Of a stretch of 64,000 nt of DNA, positions 39,735 to 49,187 are shown in pieces (the first letter of the stretch is position 1; each line of letters starts with the position of its first letter). The DNA comes from Yersinia aldovae ATCC 35236 (lineage in GTDB: Bacteria > Pseudomonadota > Gammaproteobacteria > Enterobacterales > Enterobacteriaceae). The DNA lies in assembly GCF_000173735.1 (NCBI RefSeq), contig NZ_ACCB01000009.1, forward strand, positions 53,763 through 117,762, given 5' to 3'. The position numbers were made by a program, and so were the translations under genes. The notes under the pieces were generated by a model. The model saw only the letters and a list, made by a program, of their open reading frames with translations. It was not told the DNA's origin and made no database searches.

Positions 39735-41775
39735 TTATAACGCCCGTAATGATGCAAACAATTCAGCCCATTCACTGCTCGCACGATAGAATACTGGTGG
39801 CCTCCCTATTGGGGCCGGTAGCGTTACTTCCCCCCCGCCACCGTGTGGTTCGCCGGTCCACAGATTTATCCAGTTATCTTCTGGCAGATACAACGTCCAG
39901 TCAGTACGGCCCTCTTCATATACCGGAGCGACCAACAGATCACGGCCAAACAAGTACTGATATTTCAGGTGATAAGTGTGAGCGTCATTTTCGTAATGCA
40001 GGAATAGCGGGCGCATCACGGGTAAACCAGATTGTGAATTCAGTGACACCGCCTGTCTGATATAAGGCTTCAGCGCGGCAAACACATGGGTCATGCGGGC
40101 AAACTGGCGAATCGTGTCGATATCACCGTCAAACTGCCAGTTATCATCCGGGCGATTACCTTCGTGGGTGCGCATTAACGGGGTAAAAGCACAAAATTCA
40201 CACCAACGCATCAACAGCTCTTTACTACGTTTCATGTCAAATAAGGTGGTATAGCCGCCGATATCACTGTGATGCAGGCCGTGGCCAGTCATGGCCAGTG
40301 ATAACGCTGCGGGTATCACTGACGCCAAACCATCATCAAGGCTCCAATCGACGTTTTGGTCACCGGCCCACATCATCACCGAGTACTTTTGGCTACCGGT
40401 ATAACCTGCACGCATAAAGAACAGTATTTCGCCCAATTTACCGGTTTCGGTTAACGCATCGTAGTTACACTTAGCCCACAGAGCAGGCCAGGCGTTATGC
40501 ATAATTTCTGCATCAACACCGTTGTCCATCACGGTATCGGTCGGCAGGTATTCACCAAAGTCAGCCATCCAGCCATCAAGCCCAAACTCAATCAGATTCT
40601 TTTTAATGACGTCTTTATACCAGTCGTAGGCGGCCGGTTTGGTGAGATCAACAACTCCGGCATAGAATTCACCAAACTCCACCTGGTAATCGTTGCCGTT
40701 GTAGTCTTTGGTTAGATAACCCTTTTCTGCGGCTTCGGCGTACAGCTCTTTTTCAATGGCAACATACGGATTGATATAACCCAGGAAACGCACCCCTTCG
40801 TTCTTCCACTGCGCAATACGTTTATCCAGTGCTGGGTACAGCTCGCTATCCCAGCGCCAGTTCCACATCAGGCGCTTACCAAAGGAAGTAATGCGACGAC
40901 CTTCCCAGTCTTGTGCCCAAATACCGCTGACTTTCACACCATGTTCACGCATCACATCCAGTTTTTTTTTGGCACACCTCAGTACCGCCCTGAATCCCCA
41001 GAATCACCCCGTCATACACCCAATCCGGCAGTTCGGGCTGGCGGCCCAGTAATGCTGTCAGTTTTTCCAACAGACGGATATAGCTGTCAGCGCACTCAAA
41101 ACGCAGCACGGCGCTGTCTTGCCAAATCGCCAGTTCATGGTAATCCGGCGACGAAAAATCGAAATTCATGTAACAACTGTTATCAACGTGGCAGTAATAT
41201 TTTTGGCTGCTGACAAATGTCGGTTGTGGGAAGAATGTCCAGTAATAATCGCCACCGGCGTTTTCTTTGCAATCGGCCTGCCAGGTAACATAGCTTTGTT
41301 TGTTACGGCCAACCCCCTGCTCGCTGGTCCACAAGGGGAAAGGCTTCCCACGCAGATTGAAATAGGAAAACTGCTCACCACAGCCGTAAATATGGTCTTC
41401 CTGCTGTGCAGCCAGACGCAACCACATTCTGTTATTCTCTTTATCGCTATTACTGAGCGTCATCTCCAGCCGCCCTGCCGCATCACCGGTAATATGCAGC
41501 GTGGTTTGCGCCACGTCACCACGGCTAAAGTGGATATCCCAACCACGCCCCTGCGGGGTGATAACGGTATCCGTTAGCGCCAGTTTTTCGCTCAGACAAT
41601 CTTTGACACTGAAATTACCCCGAAACATGTCGATATCGGCTTTGCCACGGCCAATCCACAGGCACGGTGCCTGTGCGCTATGTTGCAGCAATAAACGCTG
41701 TTTGAAAGAAAGGGTGAAACCACCATCGTGCTCAGCCAACTCCAACCCCGGCAGAATGTCAGATTGATAAGTCAT
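39735..41775 (-). pseudogene. yihQ: Sulfoquinovosidase YihQ (GH31), frameshifted at an A9 tract
   Basis: Frames 40945-41775 and 39735-40955 together give one GH31 enzyme of about 680 residues, the length of E. coli YihQ. The message has nine A at 40952-40960 where eight would keep TEVCQKKLDVMREHG in frame. Catalytic residues are present: nucleophile Asp in WMADFGEYLP, acid/base Asp in WAGDQNVDWS, and the sulfonate-binding GIWAQDW segment and GGYTT Tyr typical of sulfoquinovosidases. It should split sulfoquinovosyl glycerol into sulfoquinovose. I chose the ATG at 41775 because the protein match starts there, though the frame is open to 41832. Confidence 0.92.
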
Positions 41776-41879
41776 AATAAAACCCCAAAATAATGTAAAT
41801 GCTGTTGATTTTGCTACGGTATCCGACATCATCCAGATACCTATTTATCAGAACATGTGGCCCGCAAAACGCGGTAATA

Positions 41880-43225
41880 TCAGGTCAGTTCGATCACCTC
41901 AAGGCCGAGCAACTGAGCGACTTTTCGCAGCAATGGACGGTGGTCACCGTAGACCAATGAGGTGTGGTGCTCCATACCGGCATCCAGCAAGCGTTGGCGA
42001 TAGCAGTCAGCATCGATATCTAACCGAGCGGTTCCGGCAGTTCCCGAGAACGCCAGCGGTGCTTTGATCATCTCCCCGCCGGCCAGCATCAGGCGCAGTT
42101 TGCCCTCACCCTGCGTAATGCGGCATAAGGTGATACGACCGGGTTTGAGGGCAAATTCAGAAAGTAGGGGTAACTTACGATTGGAGTGGATGGTGGCCTG
42201 GACCGGCCCATCACGATCAGCCATTTCAATCGGTGCCTGGCCGCAATGCCAGAACACCACACTATTGGATACCGGATCGATATCCACCAGATCGGTATTG
42301 AACGCCGCATTGCCCGAGGCCCATTGCGCCATTAATGACGAGAGCACGCCAAACATATCTGCCTCACAACCACATGGCACTTTATCTTCGTTCATCAACG
42401 CCAATGCACCGCAAGCAGCGCAGCCATAATCGGTGAAAAAGTCCGGCCAGCAGCGAACAGCAATACCGGAGTAACCTTCTAATTGAGCTTTTTCACGTAG
42501 GGCTGAGTAGACTTTCAGCGTTTTACGGGTGGCTGTTTGATCCATTTCAGCCAAATTTGGGAAATCTTTGGCTCGGCGTTGATACGGCGCATCGGCTACG
42601 CTATCCGGTAATGCTTTGACTTCATCGATAAATTCCGACACCGGCTGGCGAACAACACTAACCCCAAGTGTTGGGTCAATTGTTGTTGGTTGTAATTACA
42701 AGCATCAAAACCCAGCGGATGATCGCCAATCACCATTACTTTGGCCTGTTTAAAACGATTGACGATAGCCGCCGCCTGCGCCAGTTGCTGTAGTTCACTT
42801 ACCACGCGGGCATCATCTGGCAGGCCATGAATGGTTTGGAGCTTGATATTTTCCCGACTCAAAGCATGACATGCCAGGTTAACGCCGCAGAATGAATTCA
42901 ACCGTAAACGCCCCCCAGTGCGCGCTTCGGGGAACGACCACATGGCAGTCGGCACTGGAAAATCACGCACCACTTCACAGGTCAATGAGGCATCGGTAAA
43001 CGTCACCTGTAAAATTAGCAGTAAATCAAGATTAGCCTGCTTCAACGCGGGCAAGGCTTGTAATGCTGATTCAGCATCAAATTGCAGCGCGGGTTGCCCA
43101 ATCAATTCGATGTCCATTGCACTCAGCGTTTTCCACGCCTGAGCGAGCATTTCCTCTGCATACGGCACATCAAAAGTATTTCGGCCTAAGGCCAATACAC
43201 CCACTTTTGCTTTTTTATTCATCAT
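41880..43225 (-). pseudogene. L-fucose-isomerase-like sugar isomerase, frameshifted
   Basis: Two frames (42596-43225 and 41880-42641) make one protein of about 450 residues. The join is at 42671-42674: the message has four G where five would read HLGVSVVRQPVSEFIDEV. The N-terminal half has the Rossmann-like KVGVLALGRNTFDVPYAEE, the C-terminal half a fucose isomerase-type domain (GIAVRCWPDFFTDYGCAACGALALMNED, CGCEADMFG, HCGQAP). It occupies the place of YihS, which belongs to an unrelated (AGE-type) fold. I infer it is the sulfoquinovose to sulfofructose isomerase of this locus. Fucose/arabinose-isomerase-like enzymes are, as I recall, used in other sulfoglycolytic pathways. Confidence 0.75.
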
Positions 43226-43266
43226 ATTGCTTCCAGTGAATTTAATAACTTACGGATTGGCGCAGC

Positions 43267-44328
43267 TCAAGCGACAACACTAAAACAGTGCTCAGTACAG
43301 CTTTGGTATTTTTGCCCTGGCCGCAGAATGACTTCAGGAAAATGGCCATAGTGAATGCTGTCAGGAAAGGCTTGAGTTTCCAGACAGACTCCCGAGAACG
43401 CTCGATAGCGATGCCCTGCTTTACCGTTCCACACTTTGTTGGAAAGTTTGAATGCGTTGTAAAACTGAATACCTGGCTGCGTAGTACAAACATCCATTAC
43501 CCGGCCAGAGTGTGGGCAGATAAGTGTGGCCGCAGGTTGCAGATCGAGGTTGCTGTTCGGTGATAAATTGTTTTTTCTCAAAACATAATTCACGTCAAAA
43601 TCCTGCGCTGGACGCTGCTGCATGGCATCCCCTAAGCGACGGGCATTGCGGAAATCAAACGCGGTTCCGGCAACACGGCTAATCTCCCCTGTCGGCAACA
43701 TGCTGGCACCATCCACCGGCGTCATAAAATCTGCGTCGATTTTCAACTGCTGATCATGAATCAGGTGGGTATGACCACTCAGGTTGTAGTGACTGTGATT
43801 CACCAGGTTAACGACTGTCGGCTTATCGGTTTCTGCCTCAAAACTGAACCTCAGCACGTTGGCATCGGTCAGGCCAATCCGATGGCGCACCTGCAAATTG
43901 CCCGGATAACCCTCTTCACCATCCAGCGAGGTGCGACTGAAAATAATGCCATCACCATCTTCCTGTGCTTGCCAGACATATTTATCAAATCCGCGAATAC
44001 CCCCATGCAAATGCTGGCCGGTAGGCAGTTCATTGGTTGCCAGCACAGACTCCTGCCCGTCAATCTTGAAACGTCCACCGGCGATACGGTTAGCACAGCG
44101 CCCGGCAATAGCACCAAAAAATGGATGACCGTCCTGATAGGATTTCAAATCATCAAATCCCATTACGATATCGTCCAGCTGCCCGTTGCGGTCTGGCACC
44201 CAAAGCTGAGTAATGATGCAGCCGTAATCAGTAACGCAAAGCCGGATGCCACGGCTATTGGTCAGGGTAAATAGTGAAACTTCCTGCCCCTGATGCTCGC
44301 CAAACGGCTGGCGTTTAATTGTTGTCAT
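43267..44328 (-). CDS. Aldose 1-epimerase (GalM type)
   Basis: This 353-residue mutarotase has GalM hallmarks: NRIAGGRFKIDG, QHLHGG-RGFDKYVW (catalytic-site His), NHSHYNLSG (second His), and CLETQAFPDSIHY (catalytic Glu). It interconverts alpha and beta anomers of an aldose, presumably sulfoquinovose released by YihQ. The E. coli locus has YihR, a more distant epimerase lacking this typical GalM pattern, so this is a replacement rather than an orthologue. AAGGAAAAGG precedes the ATG. Intact. Confidence 0.9.
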   Translation of the reverse strand: MTTIKRQPFGEHQGQEVSLFTLTNSRGIRLCVTDYGCIITQLWVPDRNGQLDDIVMGFDDLKSYQDGHPFFGAIAGRCANRIAGGRFKIDGQESVLATNELPTGQHLHGGIRGFDKYVWQAQEDGDGIIFSRTSLDGEEGYPGNLQVRHRIGLTDANVLRFSFEAETDKPTVVNLVNHSHYNLSGHTHLIHDQQLKIDADFMTPVDGASMLPTGEISRVAGTAFDFRNARRLGDAMQQRPAQDFDVNYVLRKNNLSPNSNLDLQPAATLICPHSGRVMDVCTTQPGIQFYNAFKLSNKVWNGKAGHRYRAFSGVCLETQAFPDSIHYGHFPEVILRPGQKYQSCTEHCFSVVA

Positions 44329-44409
44329 GACCTTTTCCTTGTATTTCGTACGGCAGTTCTCTTACCCGTTCAGTGTTAGAAAGCCATGCCGTACGACAGA
44401 TATGCCACA

Positions 44410-45279
44410 TTAACCTACGAAAGCGGCGGCCTGGCCTTGACTGCCAAATAAGCGAATTTTTTCAATGACTTTTTGCTGCATGACATCGCGCCCGCGCCCC
44501 AACGAAACGGCCAGTACATACTCATCCGGCGATGCGGCCAGCACCTCACTCACCCCTTGGGTGAAAGCCTGACGCAATTCGGTATCAACATTGACCTTCG
44601 CTACACCCAGCGTAATGGCGCGGCGGATTTGCTCATCTGGCACACCAGACCCCCCATGCAGAACAATCGGTTTTTTGACAATTTCACGCATCTCCTGCAA
44701 ACGCTCAAACGCCAGCTTCGGCTCCTGCTTATACATCCCATGTGCAGTACCGATCGACACTGCCAGATAGTCAACTGTCGTGAGTTCAGAGAACTTAAGT
44801 GCTTCGGCGCAACTGGTGATCAAGGCATCTTTTTCGTCAACTGAAATGTCATCTTCAGTACCGCCTATCTTGCCTATCTCACCTTCAACGCCGAGATTCA
44901 GCGCGTGGGCGACATCAGCCACCGCACGGGTAATACGCACATTTTCATCAAATGAAAGATGAGAGCCGTCGAACATCACTGACTGAAAACCCGCCTGAAC
45001 CGCCTCCATGGTCTGTTCAAAACTGCGGCTGTGATCAAGGTGAATACAGACGGGCACAGTGATGTCATGCATAAACGCATCGATCATCTCTTTCATCGGT
45101 TTTAGCCCCATAACGCTGATGACTTTTTGGCCAATTTGCAGCATCACCGGAGCCTGTTCCTCTTCGGCGGCCAGTAAGATCGCACGGATGGTTTCTGCGT
45201 TATGGACGCTGAACGCACCGATGGCATAGCCGTGCTGCCATGCGTGTTGAATCAAAGTATTACCGGATACATAAGACAT
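44410..45279 (-). CDS. Class II (metal-dependent) ketose-phosphate aldolase
   Basis: This 289-residue aldolase of the Fba/GatY/KbaY family has the catalytic Asp and zinc-ligand His in CIHLDHS, metal ligands in GEIGKIGG, GTAHGMY and LHGGSGV, and the phosphate-binding NVDTE segment. It occupies the place of yihT, a class I Schiff-base aldolase, which is unrelated. In context it should cleave 6-deoxy-6-sulfofructose 1-phosphate to dihydroxyacetone phosphate and 3-sulfolactaldehyde; this substrate is inferred from neighbours, and a tagatose or fructose bisphosphate substrate cannot be excluded by sequence. GGGAGAG precedes the ATG. Confidence 0.88.
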   Translation of the reverse strand: MSYVSGNTLIQHAWQHGYAIGAFSVHNAETIRAILLAAEEEQAPVMLQIGQKVISVMGLKPMKEMIDAFMHDITVPVCIHLDHSRSFEQTMEAVQAGFQSVMFDGSHLSFDENVRITRAVADVAHALNLGVEGEIGKIGGTEDDISVDEKDALITSCAEALKFSELTTVDYLAVSIGTAHGMYKQEPKLAFERLQEMREIVKKPIVLHGGSGVPDEQIRRAITLGVAKVNVDTELRQAFTQGVSEVLAASPDEYVLAVSLGRGRDVMQQKVIEKIRLFGSQGQAAAFVG

Positions 45280-45338
45280 GTTCTCTCCCTATGGCGCACT
45301 GCGTATCAGGCGCTTAATCATCAATGAATGAATAGAAA

Positions 45339-46229
45339 TCATTTGGTTTCAGGTAAACCGGACTGGCAGCGTACCTGTTGTAAAATCGCACTCCAGTCCT
45401 GACGCCCACGTCCACTGGCTCTGGCCTGGCTGTAGACTTCGCGAGATGCGGCCCCCATTGGCATGGTGACGTGTAATTGGTTCGCCACATCAAGGGCTAT
45501 CCCCAAATCTTTGTGGGCCAAATCAATCATGAACGCCGGTGTTAAATCTCCTTTCAGCACTTTGTTCGGCCAGGTTGTGGTGAAATGTCCTTTACCTGCG
45601 GGTGTTCCACTCATCACTTGCAGCGCAACATCAAACGACAAGCCCAGCGCTTCGCACAGCACTGCGGCCTCAGCTGAAAGTGCATTGAGCGCAATACTCA
45701 TGTAGTTATTGATTAACTTGACGCGGATCCCCATCCCCGGCCCGCCTGCGTTGATAAGCTCTGTTCCCATCGCCATCAGTAACGGCGTTGCCCGTTCTAC
45801 CTGCTGTGGCGTGCCGCCTGCCAGAATCAGCAGTGTGCCAGCCTGAGCATGATCTGAAGTGCGCCCCACCGGGGCATCCATAAAGCTGAACCCGTTGCTC
45901 TGCATATCTTGTATCAGCCGGTCCGTTTGCAATGGATGAATGGTAGACATATCAATCACCAATGCCTTGGGCGACAAGCTGCGGCAAACGCCATCGGGTG
46001 CAAACAGCACCTCACGTACCAAATCGCCATTCGGTAGCATGGTGATAACAAACTCCGCCCCCTCAGCGGCCAGTGCTGCGTTCTGGCAACCCGTCGCGCC
46101 CAGAGCAACTAATTCCGCGACGGCGGCGAGGCTAATATCGAAAACATTCAACTGATGCCCATGTTTAATCAGATTACGGGCCATAGGAGTCCCCATTTGC
46201 CCTAATCCGATAAATGCTACTTGTGCCAT
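45339..46229 (-). CDS. yihU: 3-sulfolactaldehyde reductase YihU
   Basis: This 296-residue member of the beta-hydroxyacid dehydrogenase family is close to E. coli YihU over its whole length: [17 protein letters not shown] dinucleotide fold, [28 protein letters not shown], and catalytic Lys in [21 protein letters not shown]. YihU reduces sulfolactaldehyde to dihydroxypropanesulfonate with NADH, recycling redox. It is the first gene of the minus-strand operon and divergent from yihV. GGAGAG precedes the ATG. Its presence strongly supports sulfoglycolysis rather than a plain hexose pathway. Confidence 0.95.
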   Translation of the reverse strand: MAQVAFIGLGQMGTPMARNLIKHGHQLNVFDISLAAVAELVALGATGCQNAALAAEGAEFVITMLPNGDLVREVLFAPDGVCRSLSPKALVIDMSTIHPLQTDRLIQDMQSNGFSFMDAPVGRTSDHAQAGTLLILAGGTPQQVERATPLLMAMGTELINAGGPGMGIRVKLINNYMSIALNALSAEAAVLCEALGLSFDVALQVMSGTPAGKGHFTTTWPNKVLKGDLTPAFMIDLAHKDLGIALDVANQLHVTMPMGAASREVYSQARASGRGRQDWSAILQQVRCQSGLPETK

Positions 46230-46275
46230 TAGTCTCTCCTGTCACCTGATGTCATTTTCTAGTTAAAGATCTGAA

Positions 46276-46327
46276 CTTTTTTGATTGTTTTTGATCGTAT
46301 TTGTAATTTATAGTCAAAAAATTGACA
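46276..46327. promoter_or_regulatory. Repeated TTTTTGAT / TCAAAAA motifs between yihU and yihV
   Basis: The divergent promoter region contains two direct TTTTTGAT repeats spaced about 11 bases apart and a perfect inverted repeat GTCAA-AAAA-TTGAC (46313-46326). DeoR-type regulators bind such repeated short motifs. I infer these are YihW operators controlling both directions; no binding data exist here. Confidence 0.5.
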
Positions 46328-46413
46328 TGTGTCACTCTTTTAACATTTGAACGAATTAAAATGGTCACATCGTGATCAGTAGCCCCTTTTGGGCTAAACA
46401 AGGAACTCAGACC

Positions 46414-47310
46414 ATGACCCGAATTGCATGTGTAGGCATTACGGTCCAAGACCGGCTCTATTACCTGACAGCGCTGCCCAACGGTGGAGGGAAATATGTG
46501 GCGCGTGATTATCGTGAAATTGGTGGAGGGCCAGCGGCAACGGCCGCTGTTGCGGCTGCGCGGTTGGGAGCAAAGGTTGATTTTATTGGCCGCGTAGGTG
46601 ATGACGCCACTGGCAATAGCTTGCTGGAGGAACTGGAAAGTTATGGCGTAAACACCGCGCTGAGTCGCCGCTATTGTGGTGCTGGCTCATCGCAGTCTGC
46701 GGTGCTGGTCGACAGTCAGGGGGAACGCATCATCATCAACTATCCAAGCCCTGATTTACCAGAAGATGCACAGTGGTTAGCGGAGATCGATTTTAGACAA
46801 TATGACACCGTATTAGCTGATGTTCGTTGGCATCAGGGTGCGTTAACCGCATTTACCTTAGCACGCCAGGCGGGTGTAACAACCTTGCTTGATGCCGATG
46901 TCACGCCACAGGATATCCGCCCTTTGGTGGCCCTGGCTGACCATGTGGCATTTTCTGAACCCGGCTTACGCCGAATGACCGGTGATAATAATATTACATC
47001 CGCTCTGGTGAGGGCGAAAAGTGACACAAACGGACATGTCTATGTCACCTGTGGCAAAAGGGGCTGCTACTGGTTGGAGAATGGACAGCTGCAACATCAA
47101 GCGGGTTTTGAGGTAAAAGTCGTCGATACCACCGGTGCCGGGGATGTTTTTCATGGCGCATTGGCGGTGGCACTCAGTAAAAAGCACGGTATAAACTGTG
47201 CAGTAAACTATGCTAATGCGGTTGCCGCCTTAAAATGTACACGCCCCGGCGGAAGGGCTGGAATACCTGATTGTGATCAAACTGACTCTTTCCTGGCGCA
47301 ATATGTATAA
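46414..47310 (+). CDS. yihV: 6-deoxy-6-sulfofructose kinase YihV (PfkB family)
   Basis: This 298-residue sugar kinase is the same length as E. coli YihV and similar throughout: IACVGITVQDRLYYL, GGGPAATAAVAAARLGA (sugar-binding glycine motif), and the PfkB signature VDTTGAGDVFHGALAVALS with the catalytic Asp, ending CTRPGGRAGIPDCDQT. It phosphorylates sulfofructose on O1 with ATP. The frame is open to 46372, but AAGGA and the family start fit the ATG at 46414. It is divergent from yihU and followed by yihW. Confidence 0.95.
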   Translation: MTRIACVGITVQDRLYYLTALPNGGGKYVARDYREIGGGPAATAAVAAARLGAKVDFIGRVGDDATGNSLLEELESYGVNTALSRRYCGAGSSQSAVLVDSQGERIIINYPSPDLPEDAQWLAEIDFRQYDTVLADVRWHQGALTAFTLARQAGVTTLLDADVTPQDIRPLVALADHVAFSEPGLRRMTGDNNITSALVRAKSDTNGHVYVTCGKRGCYWLENGQLQHQAGFEVKVVDTTGAGDVFHGALAVALSKKHGINCAVNYANAVAALKCTRPGGRAGIPDCDQTDSFLAQYV

Positions 47311-47347
47311 AATAGACAATGGTATGACGAATTAAAGAGAGCTAAGC

Positions 47348-48148
47348 ATGAGTCTGACAGAACTGACCGGGAACCCGCGCCACGATCAACTGATTCAGCT
47401 GATCGCCAGCCGCGGCTATATGAATATTGATGAACTGGCACAATTGCTGGATGTTTCGACTCAAACGGTGCGTCGTGATATCCGTAAGCTCAGCGAGCAA
47501 GGGCTGATTACACGCCATCACGGTGGTGCAGGCCGCGCTTCCAGTGTGGTGAATACGGCCTTTGAACAGCGGGAACTCTCTTATACCACAGAAAAAATGG
47601 CCATTGCCGAAGCGATTGCCGATTACATTCCCGATCGTTCAACGGTATTTATCACCATCGGCACCACGGTTGAACACATTGCTCGCGCGCTAATGAATCA
47701 CAGCCATCTACGGATTATTACTAACAGCCTTCGGGTTGCACATATCCTGTATAAAAATACCGATTTTGAGGTAATGGTTCCGGGCGGTACATTACGGCCA
47801 AATAATGGTGGCATCATTGGCCCCAGTGCCGTTTCCTTTGTTGAGGGATTTCGTGCTGATTACCTGATTACCAGTATGGGGGCCATTGATACTGATGGCA
47901 GTTTACTGGAATTTGATGTCAATGAGGCCACGGTGGTGAAAGCGATGATGGCTCATACCCGCCATATCTTTCTGGCAGCAGACCATACTAAGTTCCATGC
48001 ATCAGCGGCAGTGGAGATTGGTAATGTCGCGAAAGCCACAGCACTGTTTACCGACATTGCTCCACCGCTGCAATTGGCTGAGTTATTACAGCAGCAGCAG
48101 GTGGAACTGGTCGTCACACAAATAGGAAATCAAGAACCTACCCTCTAA
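47348..48148 (+). CDS. yihW: DeoR-family regulator YihW (CsqR)
   Basis: This 266-residue protein is very like E. coli YihW: MSLTELTGNPRHDQLI start, DeoR helix-turn-helix (NIDELAQLLDVSTQTVRRDIRKLSEQG, residues 27-50), and a ribose-5-phosphate-isomerase-like effector domain with ITNSLRVAHIL. E. coli YihW/CsqR represses the yih operon and is released by sulfoquinovose derivatives. It is 37 bases after yihV, co-transcribed, and followed by an intrinsic terminator. Confidence 0.94.
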   Translation: MSLTELTGNPRHDQLIQLIASRGYMNIDELAQLLDVSTQTVRRDIRKLSEQGLITRHHGGAGRASSVVNTAFEQRELSYTTEKMAIAEAIADYIPDRSTVFITIGTTVEHIARALMNHSHLRIITNSLRVAHILYKNTDFEVMVPGGTLRPNNGGIIGPSAVSFVEGFRADYLITSMGAIDTDGSLLEFDVNEATVVKAMMAHTRHIFLAADHTKFHASAAVEIGNVAKATALFTDIAPPLQLAELLQQQQVELVVTQIGNQEPTL

Positions 48149-48159
48149 ATTGAATTCAA

Positions 48160-48192
48160 AAAGCAGGCGGTGAAAACCTGCTTTCGTTTTTT
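48160..48192 (+). terminator. Intrinsic terminator after yihW
   Basis: The stem AAAGCAGG / CCTGCTTT with a 9-base loop is followed by CGTTTTTT on the plus strand, 12 bases after the yihW stop. Confidence 0.85.
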
Positions 48193-48391
48193 AACGCGTA
48201 AATATTAAGTTCGTCAAAGGTGCGTCCACCAATACCAACCACAGTTGGAACGCACTAAAGTACCACGACGGATATTCCCATGATGAAGCCCTATCCATGT
48301 AAGAGCGATGGGCCTTCGACTATTGCACGAGAAGAAGTAGATATTATCCTACATATTTAGATACGGCATATATGGCGGTTTCTAAATAGCA

Positions 48392-49126
48392 TTAGTCCGT
48401 AACAGGCATCGCTACTTCTGCTTGTACGAAACCATAACGGCTCAGTGGTGTGACGTTAACAGAACTTGGTGACGACTTAATTGGGAATTGTTTGCTAACA
48501 CCTGGCAAAATATACGGATTACCTAAAGCCACTACTTCATTTCCCGGCACTAAAATCACCTGAGGCCCTAAGCGAACCACATGTTTGCTCGGGTTTTTGA
48601 TGATCAGGTTATTTCCTGAAACTGAAAAAACCAACTCTTGCCACGGCGTTTTTATTTGTGGCACTGCATTCGGTTGAATAAGAAATCCTATTTCCTGGCG
48701 AATAGGCATCACAGTCGCGTTCCCCTGAACCTGCTCAACCCCTTCAAATGACGCTTTTAGCAGCACCTCCGTATCAAGCACCGTGCCTTTCTTTAAGACA
48801 AAGTTAACCTGCTGGCTCTGCCCAGCTTCAATGCGAGTCACTGGAGGAGAAATAAGAATTTGTTTGCTCAATGCATTACCATCCAAATCAACCACTTTAG
48901 TCACCAGCAGAATTGGATTGCCAGAAGTATTATCAATAGTGAAACTGGTGCGACCCTCACTCTCTTTCAAAATAACAGAAGTACTTTCTAATTTAAAAGA
49001 AGCATAAGACGTTGTTGTCCAGCAACTCAATAGTAGCCATAGATTAAAAACCATTACCTTTTTAATACGACTAAGCAACGTTGTGGATGCAGACGTTGTG
49101 CAATTACTACTCATCATATTGTGCAT
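48392..49126 (-). CDS. Periplasmic fimbrial chaperone (PapD family)
   Basis: This 244-residue protein has an N-terminal signal anchor/peptide (FNLWLLLSCWTTTSYA) and two immunoglobulin-like domains. The first has the G1-strand alternating hydrophobic pattern and MPIRQEIGFLIQP near residue 150. It donates a strand to pilin subunits in the periplasm and delivers them to the usher. It is the last gene of the four-gene fimbrial operon, 61 bases after the usher, an order (subunits first, chaperone last) that differs from type 1 fimbriae. Confidence 0.87.
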   Translation of the reverse strand: MHNMMSSNCTTSASTTLLSRIKKVMVFNLWLLLSCWTTTSYASFKLESTSVILKESEGRTSFTIDNTSGNPILLVTKVVDLDGNALSKQILISPPVTRIEAGQSQQVNFVLKKGTVLDTEVLLKASFEGVEQVQGNATVMPIRQEIGFLIQPNAVPQIKTPWQELVFSVSGNNLIIKNPSKHVVRLGPQVILVPGNEVVALGNPYILPGVSKQFPIKSSPSSVNVTPLSRYGFVQAEVAMPVTD

Positions 49127-49187
49127 AATAGATCCTATATTCAGAAGATATTTACTGCATTTCTTACCGTTGTCATTAACGGATTAT

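Noticed and set aside
40945..40960. Programmed ribosomal frameshift in yihQ
   Set aside because: The E. coli homologue is read in a single frame; the A9 tract is better explained as an indel or transcriptional slippage site, and no stimulatory structure was seen.
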